This document shows, one piece after another, positions 25,620-34,421 of a DNA stretch of 64,000 nucleotides. Source of the DNA: Actinocrispum wychmicini (lineage in GTDB: Bacteria > Actinomycetota > Actinomycetes > Mycobacteriales > Pseudonocardiaceae); contig NZ_SLWS01000001.1 of assembly GCF_004345645.1 (NCBI RefSeq), forward strand, positions 1,119,546-1,183,545, written 5' to 3'. The notes under the pieces were generated by a model that was not told where the DNA came from, searched no databases, and was given only the letters and a program-made list of their open reading frames with translations. Position numbers and translations under genes: made by a program. The stretch's first letter is position 1. Each line of letters starts with the position of its first letter.

Positions 25620-26993
25620 ATGCGCGGAGTGTGGACCACGGACCGAATCCGGTCGGCCGAACAGCAGCTCTTCCAGACCCTGCCCGAACCGACTCTGATG
25701 CGTCGGGCGGCGTTCGGTGTCGCGGTCTGCGCGGCGGAGTTCCGGCCGAGGCGGGTTCTGCTCCTGGTCGGCGCGGGCAACAACGGCGGCGACGCGCTCT
25801 GGGCGGGCGCGTTCCTGCGTCGGCGTGGCATCGCGGTCGACGCCATCCTCCTCAACCCCGACCGCGCCCATCAGGAAGGGCTGCGGGCTTTCCGTCGAAC
25901 AGGAGGCCGAATCGTCGACACGCCAGGCGATCCGGACGTCGTCATCGACGGAATCGTTGGTATTTCAGGCAAAGGGCCGTTGCGTCCACGGGCCGCCGAG
26001 ATCGTCGACCGGATCACCGCGCCGATCATCGCGGTGGACCAGCCCAGTGGTGTCGATCCGGACACCGGCGCCGAGGACGGGCCATGCGTGACCGCGACCG
26101 TCACCGTCACTTTCGGCGGCCGCAAACCGGTGCATGCCCTGAGCCGGCGCTGCGGCGAGATCCGTGTCCTCGACATCGGCCTTGGCGAGGTTCTCGACGA
26201 CCCGGACCTGGTGATCCTCGACCGGCATGACATCGACTGGCCGATCCCCGGTCCGGACGACGACAAGTACACCCAGGGTGTCACGGGAATCGCCGCCGGA
26301 TCGGCCACCTATCCGGGCGCGGCCGTGCTTTCCGTCAGCGGCGCGGTCCTGGCCACGTCGGGCATGGTCCGGTATGCCGGAACGGCCGCGGACAACGTCC
26401 AGCAACGATGGCCCGAGGTCGTCGTCACCGGTGCGATCGAGGACGCCGGCCGGGTCCAGGCCTGGGTGGTCGGCCCCGGCATCGGCACCGGCTCCGCGGG
26501 CCGGGAACTCGTCGCCCATGTTCTGGGACAAGGCGTTCCGGTGTGCGTCGACGCGGACGCGATCACGCTGCTCGCGGAGAATCCGGCGTTGTGGGACCGG
26601 CGCGATCCGGACACACCGGTCGTGCTCACCCCGCATGACCGTGAGTTCGCCAGGCTGGGACCGCTGGGCAATGACCGGGTCGCGTCGGCGCGCGCGCTCG
26701 CCGGCAAGCTGAACGCCGTAGTGCTGCTCAAGGGGTACAACACAATTGTCGCCGATCCGGCTGGCCGGGTGCTGGTCAACCAGTCGCCGTCGGCGTGGCT
26801 GGCCACCGCGGGATCGGGTGACGTGCTGTCCGGGATCCTCGGTGCCGTGCTGGCCGCCGGGGTCGATCCTTGGCTGGCCGGGGGATATGCGGCGTATGTG
26901 CATTCCCGGGCGGGCACGTTCGCGGCTTCCGGTGCGCCCGCGTCGGCCTCCCTGATCGCCGCCGCGGTTCCCGAAGCCATCCGGGACCTATGA
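25620..26993 (+). CDS. nnr: bifunctional NAD(P)H-hydrate epimerase / ADP-dependent NAD(P)H-hydrate dehydratase
   Basis: A metabolite-repair enzyme that epimerises and dehydrates damaged hydrated NAD(P)H. 457 residues. The N-terminal YjeF domain (about 1-205) has 'GAGNNGGDALW' near residue 51. The C-terminal ribokinase-like domain (about 215-457) has 'VLTPHDREF' and the catalytic-Asp motif 'GSGDVLSGILGAVL' (about 398). Orthologue of Rv3433c by domain order and neighbourhood. The start ATG follows a possible TGGCA-rich leader without a clear ribosome-binding site. Confidence 0.95.
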   Translation: MRGVWTTDRIRSAEQQLFQTLPEPTLMRRAAFGVAVCAAEFRPRRVLLLVGAGNNGGDALWAGAFLRRRGIAVDAILLNPDRAHQEGLRAFRRTGGRIVDTPGDPDVVIDGIVGISGKGPLRPRAAEIVDRITAPIIAVDQPSGVDPDTGAEDGPCVTATVTVTFGGRKPVHALSRRCGEIRVLDIGLGEVLDDPDLVILDRHDIDWPIPGPDDDKYTQGVTGIAAGSATYPGAAVLSVSGAVLATSGMVRYAGTAADNVQQRWPEVVVTGAIEDAGRVQAWVVGPGIGTGSAGRELVAHVLGQGVPVCVDADAITLLAENPALWDRRDPDTPVVLTPHDREFARLGPLGNDRVASARALAGKLNAVVLLKGYNTIVADPAGRVLVNQSPSAWLATAGSGDVLSGILGAVLAAGVDPWLAGGYAAYVHSRAGTFAASGAPASASLIAAAVPEAIRDL

Positions 26994-27063
26994 GTTCGTG
27001 CGAACGGACCGTTCATTCGGACAACTTCTGGCATACCCCCGCCAGCCGTGTCAGTGTTGAAGG

Positions 27064-28626
27064 GTGACCTGGAAAACAAGCGTACTCACCGCGATCGGCC
27101 TGATGGGCCTCATGGCCAGCCCGGCGAACGCCGAACCGGCCAACCTGGTGTACACCGACCACGGCCCGGTCCGTGGCGTGGTGTCCCAGAATGAGGATGT
27201 GCGTTCGTTCCAAGGGATTCCCTTTGCCGCGCCACCGGTGGGCCAGCTGCGGTGGCGTCCGCCGCAGCCGGCCGCCCGATGGCACGACCCGTTGGACGCG
27301 AGCAGGCCACGCAGCCAGTGCGCCCAGCTCGCCGGGCTGGGCACGAGCGAGTCCGTCGACGAGGACTGCTTGTATCTCAACGTGACCACGCCGGCGAAGC
27401 AGCGAAAGCCGTTGCCGGTCATGGTTTGGGTGCACGGCGGCGGCTTCACCAGTGGCAACGGGTCGATGTACGACGCGACCAAGCTGGTGACCCAGGGCGA
27501 TGTCATCGTCGTGACCGTCAACTACCGCCTGGGCCCGTTGGGGTTCCTCGCCACACCTGGCCTGTCGGCCGAGACCCCCGGTGTGCAGTCCGGCGACTAC
27601 GGCCTTGAGGACCAGCAGGCAGCACTGCGTTGGGTGCAGCGAAACGCGGCGGCGTTCGGCGGCGACGCTCGCAATGTCACCGTGTTCGGCGAGTCCGCCG
27701 GGGCCGCGGGCGTGTGCATGCAACTCACGTCGCCGACCGCCGCGGGCCTGTTCCAGCGGGCCATCGGCCAGAGCTTCAGCTGCACCACGAGGTTCCCCAC
27801 CAAACAGGAAGGCGAGGCGCTGGGCACCCAGGTGGCCACCCAGCTCGGCTGTGCGGACGTCGCCTGCCTGCGTGCCAAGCCCGTCAAAGACCTCTTGACA
27901 GCGTCGCCCGCCGCGGCACCGGTGATCGGCGGGCGGGAGTTCCCGCTGGAGCCGGCGGACGCGTTGCGGCAGGACAGGTTCAGCCATGTCCCCGTGCTCT
28001 GGGGGAGCAACCTGGACGAGATGCGGCTGTTCGTCGGCCTGCGGCATGACCTGATCGGCAAGCCGGTCACCGCCGCCGAGTACGAGGCGTACGTGCGAGC
28101 CACGTACGGTCCGGACGCCGGTCGCGTGCTCGCCCTGTACCCGGTGACCAAGTTCGAGTCGCCGAGCATCGCCCTTGCGGCAGTCCAGACGGACGGCGGT
28201 GACCCATCGGTGGGCGGCGGTCTGTCGACGTGCCCGGCCCTCAGGAGCTACGGGTTGTTCACCGCTCCACCACGGTCGATTCCGTTGTTCACATACCAGT
28301 TCGTGGACCGGACCGCGCCGGCGATCGCCAGCACGCCGACATTCCCCGGAGGTGCGCAACACGCGGCCGAGTTGAACTTCCTGTGGGGCCACTTGTTCGG
28401 CCCGCCACTGACCCCACAGCAGGAGGCACTGTCGTCGACAATGGTCCGTTACTGGACGACATTCGCCCACACCGGCAACCCAAACGGCCCGGGAACTCCA
28501 CCGTGGCACCACTTCAGGTCAACCAGAAACGTGCAGGCACTTGGCCTGGACACAGTGGCCCCAAGCGACCCAGCCGGCCCAAGCAACTGCGCGTTCTGGG
28601 CGACAGTCAAACCCAATGCCGCCTAA
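27064..28626 (+). CDS. secreted type B carboxylesterase
   Basis: 520 residues with a signal peptide (about 1-23, cleavage after 'SPANA'). Carboxylesterase-family signatures: 'VRSFQGIPFAAPPVG', oxyanion hole 'VWVHGGGFTSG', nucleophile 'VFGESAGAAG' (Ser about 212), acid in 'GSNLDEMRLF' and His in 'LNFLWGHLFG'. It hydrolyses esters outside the membrane; natural substrate unknown. The GTG start overlaps GAAGG. Ends directly before a decayed transposase of opposite strand. Confidence 0.9.
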   Translation: MTWKTSVLTAIGLMGLMASPANAEPANLVYTDHGPVRGVVSQNEDVRSFQGIPFAAPPVGQLRWRPPQPAARWHDPLDASRPRSQCAQLAGLGTSESVDEDCLYLNVTTPAKQRKPLPVMVWVHGGGFTSGNGSMYDATKLVTQGDVIVVTVNYRLGPLGFLATPGLSAETPGVQSGDYGLEDQQAALRWVQRNAAAFGGDARNVTVFGESAGAAGVCMQLTSPTAAGLFQRAIGQSFSCTTRFPTKQEGEALGTQVATQLGCADVACLRAKPVKDLLTASPAAAPVIGGREFPLEPADALRQDRFSHVPVLWGSNLDEMRLFVGLRHDLIGKPVTAAEYEAYVRATYGPDAGRVLALYPVTKFESPSIALAAVQTDGGDPSVGGGLSTCPALRSYGLFTAPPRSIPLFTYQFVDRTAPAIASTPTFPGGAQHAAELNFLWGHLFGPPLTPQQEALSSTMVRYWTTFAHTGNPNGPGTPPWHHFRSTRNVQALGLDTVAPSDPAGPSNCAFWATVKPNAA

Positions 28627-28634
28627 CTTGTCGT

Positions 28635-29967
28635 TCAAGCGCTTCGCCTTGGTTTGGTGCCCTTCTTGTGGTGGGCTGGCCGGGTGTATGCCTCGCCGGT
28701 TGCGAGGATGCGTCCGACATCAAAGCGTTGCGCCGCAACATGATTCTTCGAGCCTGGTCGTCACCCGGGTCCCGGCCGGGTGGGTTTGGTGCCGCCGCTG
28801 GACGTGCGACTTTCGTGGGGATGTTGCGGAACCCTCGCCGGACACGTGCCGGAGTCAGCCTGGCCGGGCTGGTGGGGCGTTCTCAGCGCCGCAGAACCTC
28901 GGTGACCAGCGGCCGGGCCAGCCGACGCTGGGTGTGCACGACGAGGACCAGCCAGGTCCACCGGTCGGCTGCTTCCGGGGTCGCGTAGCCGAGGCCGGGT
29001 CCAGCCCAAGGCCTGCTTAAACAGCCGGAATGTGTGCTCCAGGTCGAATCTGCGCAGTTAGGACCGCCAGCAGCGGTCCACGTCGGCGGCGGTGGCTCCG
29101 GTGGCCGAGGACCACAGCCATACGTGGTCGCGGTCGCCGTGCAGGTGGTCGACTTTCAGGCGGAGCAACGCGCCGTCGATGACGGGCAGTTCGCCTTCAT
29201 GGTCGAGCCAGCAGGTGCGGTGGGTGAGTCGCGGATGGAGCCGGCCCCAGCTGCGAGCTGTCGCCGTGCCGTAGCGGGTCGTCTCGGTGGTCGTGGTGTG
29301 CTTGGGTTCCGGCTAGGTGGCGGGCTTGGCAAGAGCGAACTCGGGACCGTGCTTGGGTGGCCTCCCGTCGGTGCCCGGCAGTCTGGGCGGTTTGGGCAGC
29401 CGCAGCACCCGGTCGGAGCGGATCCGGCCGAGCACCTTGACGGGTAGGTCCGCCAGCACGGACGCGAGCCGGGTGACGTCGTAGCCGGCGTCCATCACCA
29501 CGAGGATGTCGGGATCGCCCTCGCTCCAGTGCCTGGCCGTGATCGTCGTTGGACAACATCACGGAGCTGATCCGCGGTCACGGTGGTGGTGGCGTCGTCC
29601 TCGGGGCCTGAGCCGGACCGTGTCCAGGATTCCGGTCCACGACGTACGCCCGGACTCCAGGGCGGCCACGAAGGAGTAGGGCCAGCCCGGAATGAACTGC
29701 GAGACGTTCTTCGCCCGACCGTAGACGTGGCAGAACAGCCTGTCCACGCTGGTCGGTGCGTCGGAACGCAGCCAGGGGCTGACGTCCACCGCCAGCGCGA
29801 TCCGTCCGTCGTCCGTGCGGGGCAGGGGCAGCCCGGCCAGTTTCGGCACGTAGCCGCTCCGCCTCGATCCGGCCGCGGTTGAGCCCGTCATTGAGTGCGC
29901 CGTGGCCACGCCGATGCTCAGCGGTCAGCGTCAGGTCCACGGCATCGTCCAGCAGACTCATCCACAC
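28635..29967 (-). pseudogene. decayed IS transposase (IS701-like/NF041680-type), several frameshifts
   Basis: Fragments in several minus-strand frames line up in order along one transposase. They are 'VDLTLTAEHRRGHGALNDGL' (about 29940), 'RIALAVDVSPWLRSDAPTS' and 'HVYGRAKNVSQFIPGWPYSF' (about 29700-29800), and 'VMDAGYDVTRLASVLADLP' (about 29480). After these come 'RLPKPPRLPGTDGRPPKHGP' (about 29370), 'GWTRPRLRDP' (about 29000) and the C-terminal end 'EAYTRPAHHKKGTKP' (about 28660). At least three frame changes and a missing N-terminus make it inactive. No clean terminal inverted repeats or target duplication are recognised, so the element's limits are unknown. Confidence 0.8.
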
Positions 29968-29978
29968 GGCCGTGGTCA

Positions 29979-30012
29979 GTGATCATGGGTGCTTCGCAAC
30001 GCACATGATCAC
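29979..30012. repeat. 9-bp inverted repeat beside the transposase remnant
   Basis: GTGATCATG (29979-29987) and CATGATCAC (30004-30012) are exact complements around a 16-nt spacer. They lie 12 bp beyond the transposase fragment and could be a remnant of the element's end or a small operator. Confidence 0.4.
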
Positions 30013-30077
30013 GCCAGGGGCCGTACCGCTGTTCCGGTGAACAGCGAAAACCTCGCAGACAGCCCGACACGGCGCTG

Positions 30078-30428
30078 CTACAAGTCCTTGTGGAGTCCGA
30101 ACTCCCTGCAGATAGCGGCGAGGACTTCCGCCGGGTCAGACGTGTCCGTGCGGGTGACGCCCTCGACGATGAACGGTGCCTGGCCGCACTGACCTGAATC
30201 AACCTGGATGCAGTCGGTGCCGGAGCCGACGCTGAGGAAGTACACATTGTCGTCGTCACCGGGATGGGTCGCTTGCAACCGCTCGACCCTGAGGCCGGGC
30301 ACAACCCGGCGGGCATCAACGAAGACGTCGTCCAGTACGCCGCCGCTACGGTCAGCCGGACCCCACACCCTGCCTCTGATCACAGGTCCACTCATGCGTT
30401 GCATCATCCAGCAGCTGACGTCGTTCAC
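30078..30428 (-). CDS. hypothetical protein
   Basis: 116 residues from the GTG (alternative Met codons at residues 8, 9 and 12). Codon use looks coding and the protein reads as a compact soluble alpha/beta domain ('DDNVYFLSVGSGTDCIQVDS', then 'DTSDPAEVLAAICREFGL'). It has no signal peptide or known motif. It lies between a dead transposase and a TetR gene, without an operon partner. It may be an orphan cargo or remnant of a larger accessory element. The 30429-30648 interval after it holds nothing recognisable. Confidence 0.5.
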   Translation of the reverse strand: MNDVSCWMMQRMSGPVIRGRVWGPADRSGGVLDDVFVDARRVVPGLRVERLQATHPGDDDNVYFLSVGSGTDCIQVDSGQCGQAPFIVEGVTRTDTSDPAEVLAAICREFGLHKDL

Positions 30429-30648
30429 GCGACGAACAGCACCCTGAAGGTCAAAGAACGCGAACCGCCCCGATCCCGGCTCTCATCGACCGGGACATCT
30501 GAAACTCGACCTAGTCAAGCATCTCCACTGGTCAGACGTGCTGCGAGTGGATTGATCAAGGGCATCGAGACCATCCCTTGAGGACACAAGCATGATCCGC
30601 CAACCAAACTGATCTGCGAAAACAGCTGCCGGCTGAGCGACGTTGGGG

Positions 30649-31281
30649 TCAAGCGCGCTGGACGCCGAGGGTCATCAACCGGGAGACGTAGGTGGCGAGG
30701 TCGTCGGGTGTCCAGGGTAACTGGTTCACGACGATCATCCGGCCGCAGCTCTCGCAGATGGACGCGAGCAGCTCGGCCAGGACGGGTGCCTTGCGCTCGG
30801 TGTCTTCCACGTCGAGTGTTGACAGGTACATGATCACGAGATCGCGCAGCCGCCCGAGAACGGTGTCCCGGGCGGCCCGGACCCGCTTGGCCACTACGGA
30901 CTCGGAGGTGCGGGAGGACTCGAAGACGACCCGCCACGAGTCCGGTGCTTCGATCGCCGCGGTGAGGAACGCGGTCAGTCCTTGCGTGATGAGGGCTTCC
31001 ACATCCTCGAACGAAGGCATCTTCGGCAACGCGGCGATGACAGCGTCGAACAACCGGGTCTCCTCGCGGCTCAACAACGCCAGCAACAGTTCGTCCCGGT
31101 TCTTGAAGCACTCGTACACCACGGGTTTGGTGACGCCGGCGGCATCGGCGACGGCCTGCATGGACGTGCCGCGATACCCGTGTGCCAGATACACCTGCAG
31201 CGCCGAGTCAAGAATGAGGGGCCGCCGTTTCTCCGGCCCCAGATGCGCCGCCCGTCGACGAGCCGGCCTGTCTTGCGCCAC
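30649..31281 (-). CDS. TetR/AcrR family transcriptional regulator
   Basis: 210 residues. The N-terminal helix-turn-helix (about 20-65) reads 'ILDSALQVYLAHGYRGTSMQ ... VTKPVVYECFKNRDELLLAL', the TetR DNA-binding signature. The C-terminal ligand domain is all-helical and not assignable to a subfamily. The GTG start is followed by a basic Arg-rich leader. No adjacent divergent gene exists: upstream is the C-rich repetitive tract, so its target is not evident. Confidence 0.88.
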   Translation of the reverse strand: MAQDRPARRRAAHLGPEKRRPLILDSALQVYLAHGYRGTSMQAVADAAGVTKPVVYECFKNRDELLLALLSREETRLFDAVIAALPKMPSFEDVEALITQGLTAFLTAAIEAPDSWRVVFESSRTSESVVAKRVRAARDTVLGRLRDLVIMYLSTLDVEDTERKAPVLAELLASICESCGRMIVVNQLPWTPDDLATYVSRLMTLGVQRA

Positions 31282-31309
31282 CGAACGAACCTACATTATC
31301 CCCCACCCG

Positions 31310-31790
31310 AGTGAAGCAACTCCCACACCCAATCCCAACCACCAGCAAAAACACCCCCACTCACTCCCACCCACTATCCACTCCCCAAACGCCCTACTCC
31401 CACCTACCCGCCCACTCCCCAACGCCCTACTCCCACATACGCACTCCCCAACACCCCAACGCCACTCCTAACACCCCCACTCCCCAACGCCACTCCTAAC
31501 GCCCGCCCTCCCACTCCCACTCTTGACACCTCCTCATTCCCGAACCCCACAAGCCCGAACCTCGAACCCCACTCCCGAAAACCCGCACTCCTAACGCCCC
31601 ACTCCTAACGCCAACTCCCACCCAACGGCACCTCTCACTGCCACTCCTCACACCCCCGAACTCCGATACCCCCCACTCCCGCCCCTGTGACTGCCGCCCC
31701 GCTTCACCCAGAACCTCCGACCCCACTCCCACCCACTCTCACTGCCGCCCCGCTCAGTCCCGAACGCACCCCAAGGCAGCGTCGTGAACG
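31310..31790. repeat. ~480-bp G-poor, C-rich repetitive tract
   Basis: The plus strand is almost free of G and is built from short degenerate units such as ACTCCCAC, CCCCAACGCC and CACTCCTAACGCC repeated many times. The minus strand is therefore G-rich, with runs like GGCGTTAGGAGTGGGG. Open frames crossing it give only Thr/Pro/Ser low-complexity peptides and are not genes. Confidence 0.8.
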
Positions 31791-32457
31791 ATGTCCCGGG
31801 AGCGGTTGCCAGTCGCGACCGCGGGGCGTTGCGAACCGCGACCAAGCCCCTTCTTCCTGGCCGGGACCGCGGCCACGGCCGCAGTCCTGTTGGCCTTCAT
31901 GGCCGAGCCTTTTCCCGATCGCGGCCAGAGGCAGCGTTGTCCGATGCATCCACTCCGCCGTTGCCGCGTCCACCAAGCCCGCTCCAATGACCTCAGCCGT
32001 CGCTCCCGGCCCCCAAGTAGCCGATCACCTCATGTCCCGGCCTCTTCCCAAGCAGCATTCCCAACCGCCACAACGGACTCTCGAACATCCCATCCGCCGT
32101 CTTCAGAAACGAAACTCCCGTCAGTCCACTTCGGACAGCGGGCAAGGAGAATCCCCGGGCGCGGTGCGGATCGCGTTGACACCCCGTGATCGACCCACGC
32201 GACGGAACCAGAATCTGGAGCCCGCGTGCGCGACCGGTATCACGCTGCCCGACTTCGTTTTCCTGGTGCTGATCCTGGACTATGCGTGCCCGCGTGACAG
32301 GCCTGTGCGTCGGGAGGAAGGACGGTCCCCACCTCACGGTCCGTGCGGCGAGCGCAGCTCTTTGCGCAAAGACTGCCCTCGCCGGGCGGCTGATCGATCA
32401 GGAGAGTGGGGTTGCCCCTTTGATGGGGTGTTCGGCTTTGGTGGGGGGCTGGTTGGG
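31791..32457. other. 667-bp stretch with no supported gene
   Basis: Both strands contain open frames but the translations are Arg/Pro/Ser-rich and show no family, start context or conserved motif. Base composition returns to the genome norm after the C-rich tract. I see no promoter, RNA or repeat here that I can support. Confidence 0.5.
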
Positions 32458-32606
32458 GGCGTGTTCCCTCTCCCGGCCAACCTGCCAGAGGCAACCACAC
32501 GTATCAAGAGGTCCGTATCGCCGCCGCTCGACTTGCTTTGCGTAGGCGGACCTCTTGACACGTGTGGTTGGGCTTCGCCCAGGTTGGTCGGGAGAGGGAA
32601 CACGCC
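32458..32606. repeat. long inverted repeat, ~58-60-bp arms and 31-nt loop
   Basis: The left arm (32458-32515, beginning GGCGTGTTCCCTCTCCCG) and right arm (32547-32606) are near-perfect reverse complements. They share blocks GGCGTGTTCCCTCTCCCG, CCAACCTG, CAACCACACGT and TCAAGAGGTCCG, with a few differing bases between blocks. Such a structure would fold into a very stable hairpin in RNA or a cruciform in DNA. It has no coding capacity and lies about 170 bp downstream of the MerR-PP2C stop. It resembles a MITE or REP-type interspersed element more than a simple terminator. Confidence 0.75.
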
Positions 32607-32775
32607 AGCCACACCCATGTGCGCGGGCGCGCGATGCGGGGCTCGGTTAGGTCTATGCCGTCGCCGTTGGATCTCATGCTGAAACGGATCGCGGCCGGCA
32701 CTCGGGGAACGAAAACGCACGATCCCGGGTACGTCATCCGCGGCCGCTCCCGAACGTCGAGAGCTGCACGCTTTG

Positions 32776-33843
32776 TCAGGCTGCGTCGAGGTGGGCGACG
32801 ACGCACGCGATGTTGTCCGGGCCGCCGGAGTGGTTGGCTTGTGCGACTAGTTCCGCTACGGCGTGGTCTGGGCTGGTGTGGCTGGTCAGGATCGATACCA
32901 GGGTGTCCCGTGATACCACTGTGTGCAGGCCGTCCGAGCAGAGTAGGTAGCGGTCGCCGGCTTGGGCTTCGTGCAGGTGGATTTGTGGTTCGGTGAGTTC
33001 GGCGTTGTCGGTGAAGGCGCGGACCAGGAGGGCGCGGTCTGGGTGGGAGGCCGCTTCTTCTGGTGTGAGTTTGCCTTCGTCGATCATGGTTTGCACGACT
33101 GTGTGGTCGTGGGTGATTTGGAACAGTTCGCCGTCGCGTAGCAGGTAGACGCGGCTGTCGCCGATGTGCACCAGTCCCAGTTGGGTGCCGGACCACACCA
33201 GGGCGGTCAATGTTGTGCCGCTGCCGTCTGGGGTGTCGCCGACTCGGGCACGGACCGAGTCACGGGCCGCGACGGCCGCCTCGGTGAGCATGTTGAGCAG
33301 GTCGCCTTGGGCCAGCGCGGACCGCAGTGCTCCCACCGCCGTCCAGGAGGCGTTGTGGCCGGTGGGGCCGAAGCCGTCGGCGACGGCGAGCAGTTGGTTG
33401 TCGGCGTAGGCGGTGTCCTGGTTGTGTGGCCGGACGAGGCCGCGATCTGTGCCGACGGCGTAGCGAATGGACAGTTGTCGCTCACCAACCATGGTGGTGT
33501 CCTTTCTGGACAGACGATTGATGAGGGAGGTGACCAGATCCCGTCGGGCCGCGTGGTCGGACTCGGTTTCCCGCCAGTACGCGGCCACCTCACTCGCGGC
33601 GGCGAGTGGGGTGAGGCCGCAGATCACGCGGATCCGGGCCAGTGGCAGGCCGATCCGCCGCAGCCAGGCCACCAGCCGGGCTTGGTCCAGCTGTTCCGGC
33701 TGGTAGTAGCGGTATCCGGAGACCGGGTCGACCCGAGCCGGAGCCAGCAGTGCCAGCTCGTCGTAGAGGCGCAGCGCTTTGGGCGTCAGCCCGGTGGCCC
33801 TTGCGAACTCCCCGATGCTCAGCAGTTTGCTCACCCTCCTCAT
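32776..33843 (-). CDS. MerR-type DNA-binding domain fused to PP2C protein phosphatase
   Basis: 355 residues. Residues 4-75 are a MerR winged helix ('LSIGEFARATGLTPKALRLY ... GYRYYQPEQLDQARLVAWLR'), followed by a short dimerisation-like helix. Residues ~122-355 are a PPM/PP2C Ser/Thr phosphatase with metal motifs 'TDRGLVRPHNQD', 'VADGFG', 'IGDSRVYLLRDG', 'LLCSDGLH' and 'GGPDNIACVV'. A Met at residue 118 (position 33492) is preceded by AGAAAGGA at good spacing, so a stand-alone phosphatase could also be made. It is predicted to link dephosphorylation signalling to DNA binding. Upstream lies a MarR gene on the same strand, 47 bp away. Confidence 0.88.
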   Translation of the reverse strand: MRRVSKLLSIGEFARATGLTPKALRLYDELALLAPARVDPVSGYRYYQPEQLDQARLVAWLRRIGLPLARIRVICGLTPLAAASEVAAYWRETESDHAARRDLVTSLINRLSRKDTTMVGERQLSIRYAVGTDRGLVRPHNQDTAYADNQLLAVADGFGPTGHNASWTAVGALRSALAQGDLLNMLTEAAVAARDSVRARVGDTPDGSGTTLTALVWSGTQLGLVHIGDSRVYLLRDGELFQITHDHTVVQTMIDEGKLTPEEAASHPDRALLVRAFTDNAELTEPQIHLHEAQAGDRYLLCSDGLHTVVSRDTLVSILTSHTSPDHAVAELVAQANHSGGPDNIACVVAHLDAA

Positions 33844-33890
33844 TTGACGCCACCCACCGTGTGGCCTCCCCTGGGGGCAAGGTCAAGCCC

Positions 33891-34337
33891 TCAGTCCCAG
33901 GCGGGGGTTTGCTGGGTCAGCACGGCTGAGCACCGGGCCAGGAGGCTTTTGAGGGTTTCACGTTCTTCGTCGGTGAACTCGGCGGCGAGTCGTTGTTCGA
34001 CGGCTGTGGCGCGGGCGTCGGCGGTTTCGAAGGCGGCCAGGCCGGCTTCGGTCAGGCGGGTTTCCAGCATGTTGCGGTGCCAGGGGTGCGGGGTGCGGGC
34101 GATCAGGCCGGCGGACTCGAGGTTCTGCAGGATCGTGGTCATCGTTTGGGGTGTCACGTGGCACAGCCGGGCGAGGGCGGCCGCTGAGATGCCGGCGTTG
34201 TCGATCAGGTAGAGCAGGGCGGCGTACTGGGGGACCGTCAGCCCAGCGGGCTTCACGGCCGCGTGCTTCACCGTCATCAGGTCGTCGACCACCTGTTTCA
34301 GGTCGCCACCCAGGCGTTCCGCGATCGGCATCCGCAT
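33891..34337 (-). CDS. MarR family transcriptional regulator
   Basis: 148 residues, the usual MarR length. The winged helix is visible: 'ISAAALARLCHVTPQTMTTI' (recognition region), then 'LESAGLIARTPHPWHRNMLE' (wing), with helical dimerisation ends. Divergent from the secreted SMP-30-like gene at 34422; the shared 84-bp gap holds a perfect 14-bp palindrome, so it probably controls that gene and itself. Confidence 0.9.
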   Translation of the reverse strand: MRMPIAERLGGDLKQVVDDLMTVKHAAVKPAGLTVPQYAALLYLIDNAGISAAALARLCHVTPQTMTTILQNLESAGLIARTPHPWHRNMLETRLTEAGLAAFETADARATAVEQRLAAEFTDEERETLKSLLARCSAVLTQQTPAWD

Positions 34338-34373
34338 CTCAACAGCCTACTTATAGTAATTACATTGACGACT

Positions 34374-34387
34374 ATCAGAGCTCTGAT
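34374..34387. promoter_or_regulatory. perfect 14-bp palindrome, probable MarR operator
   Basis: ATCAGAGCTCTGAT is an exact palindrome in the AT-rich gap between the divergent MarR and SMP-30-like genes. An additional ATAGT ... ACTAT half-site pair lies just upstream (about 34353-34375). Confidence 0.55.
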
Positions 34388-34421
34388 TAATGTTCGTACC
34401 CTGAACTGAAGAGGGGTCCTG

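Noticed and set aside
31310..31790. CRISPR array in the short-repeat C-rich tract
   Set aside because: Units are degenerate, of variable length and lack regular spacers; no cas genes occur in the window.
31687..32682. 331-codon plus-strand frame after the C-rich tract
   Set aside because: Pro/Thr/Ser/Arg low complexity, no start context, runs through the inverted repeat; not supported as a gene.
32334..33196. Minus-strand frames crossing the long inverted repeat
   Set aside because: They include both arms of the hairpin and part of the PP2C gene in the wrong frame, so they are non-coding readings of a repeat.
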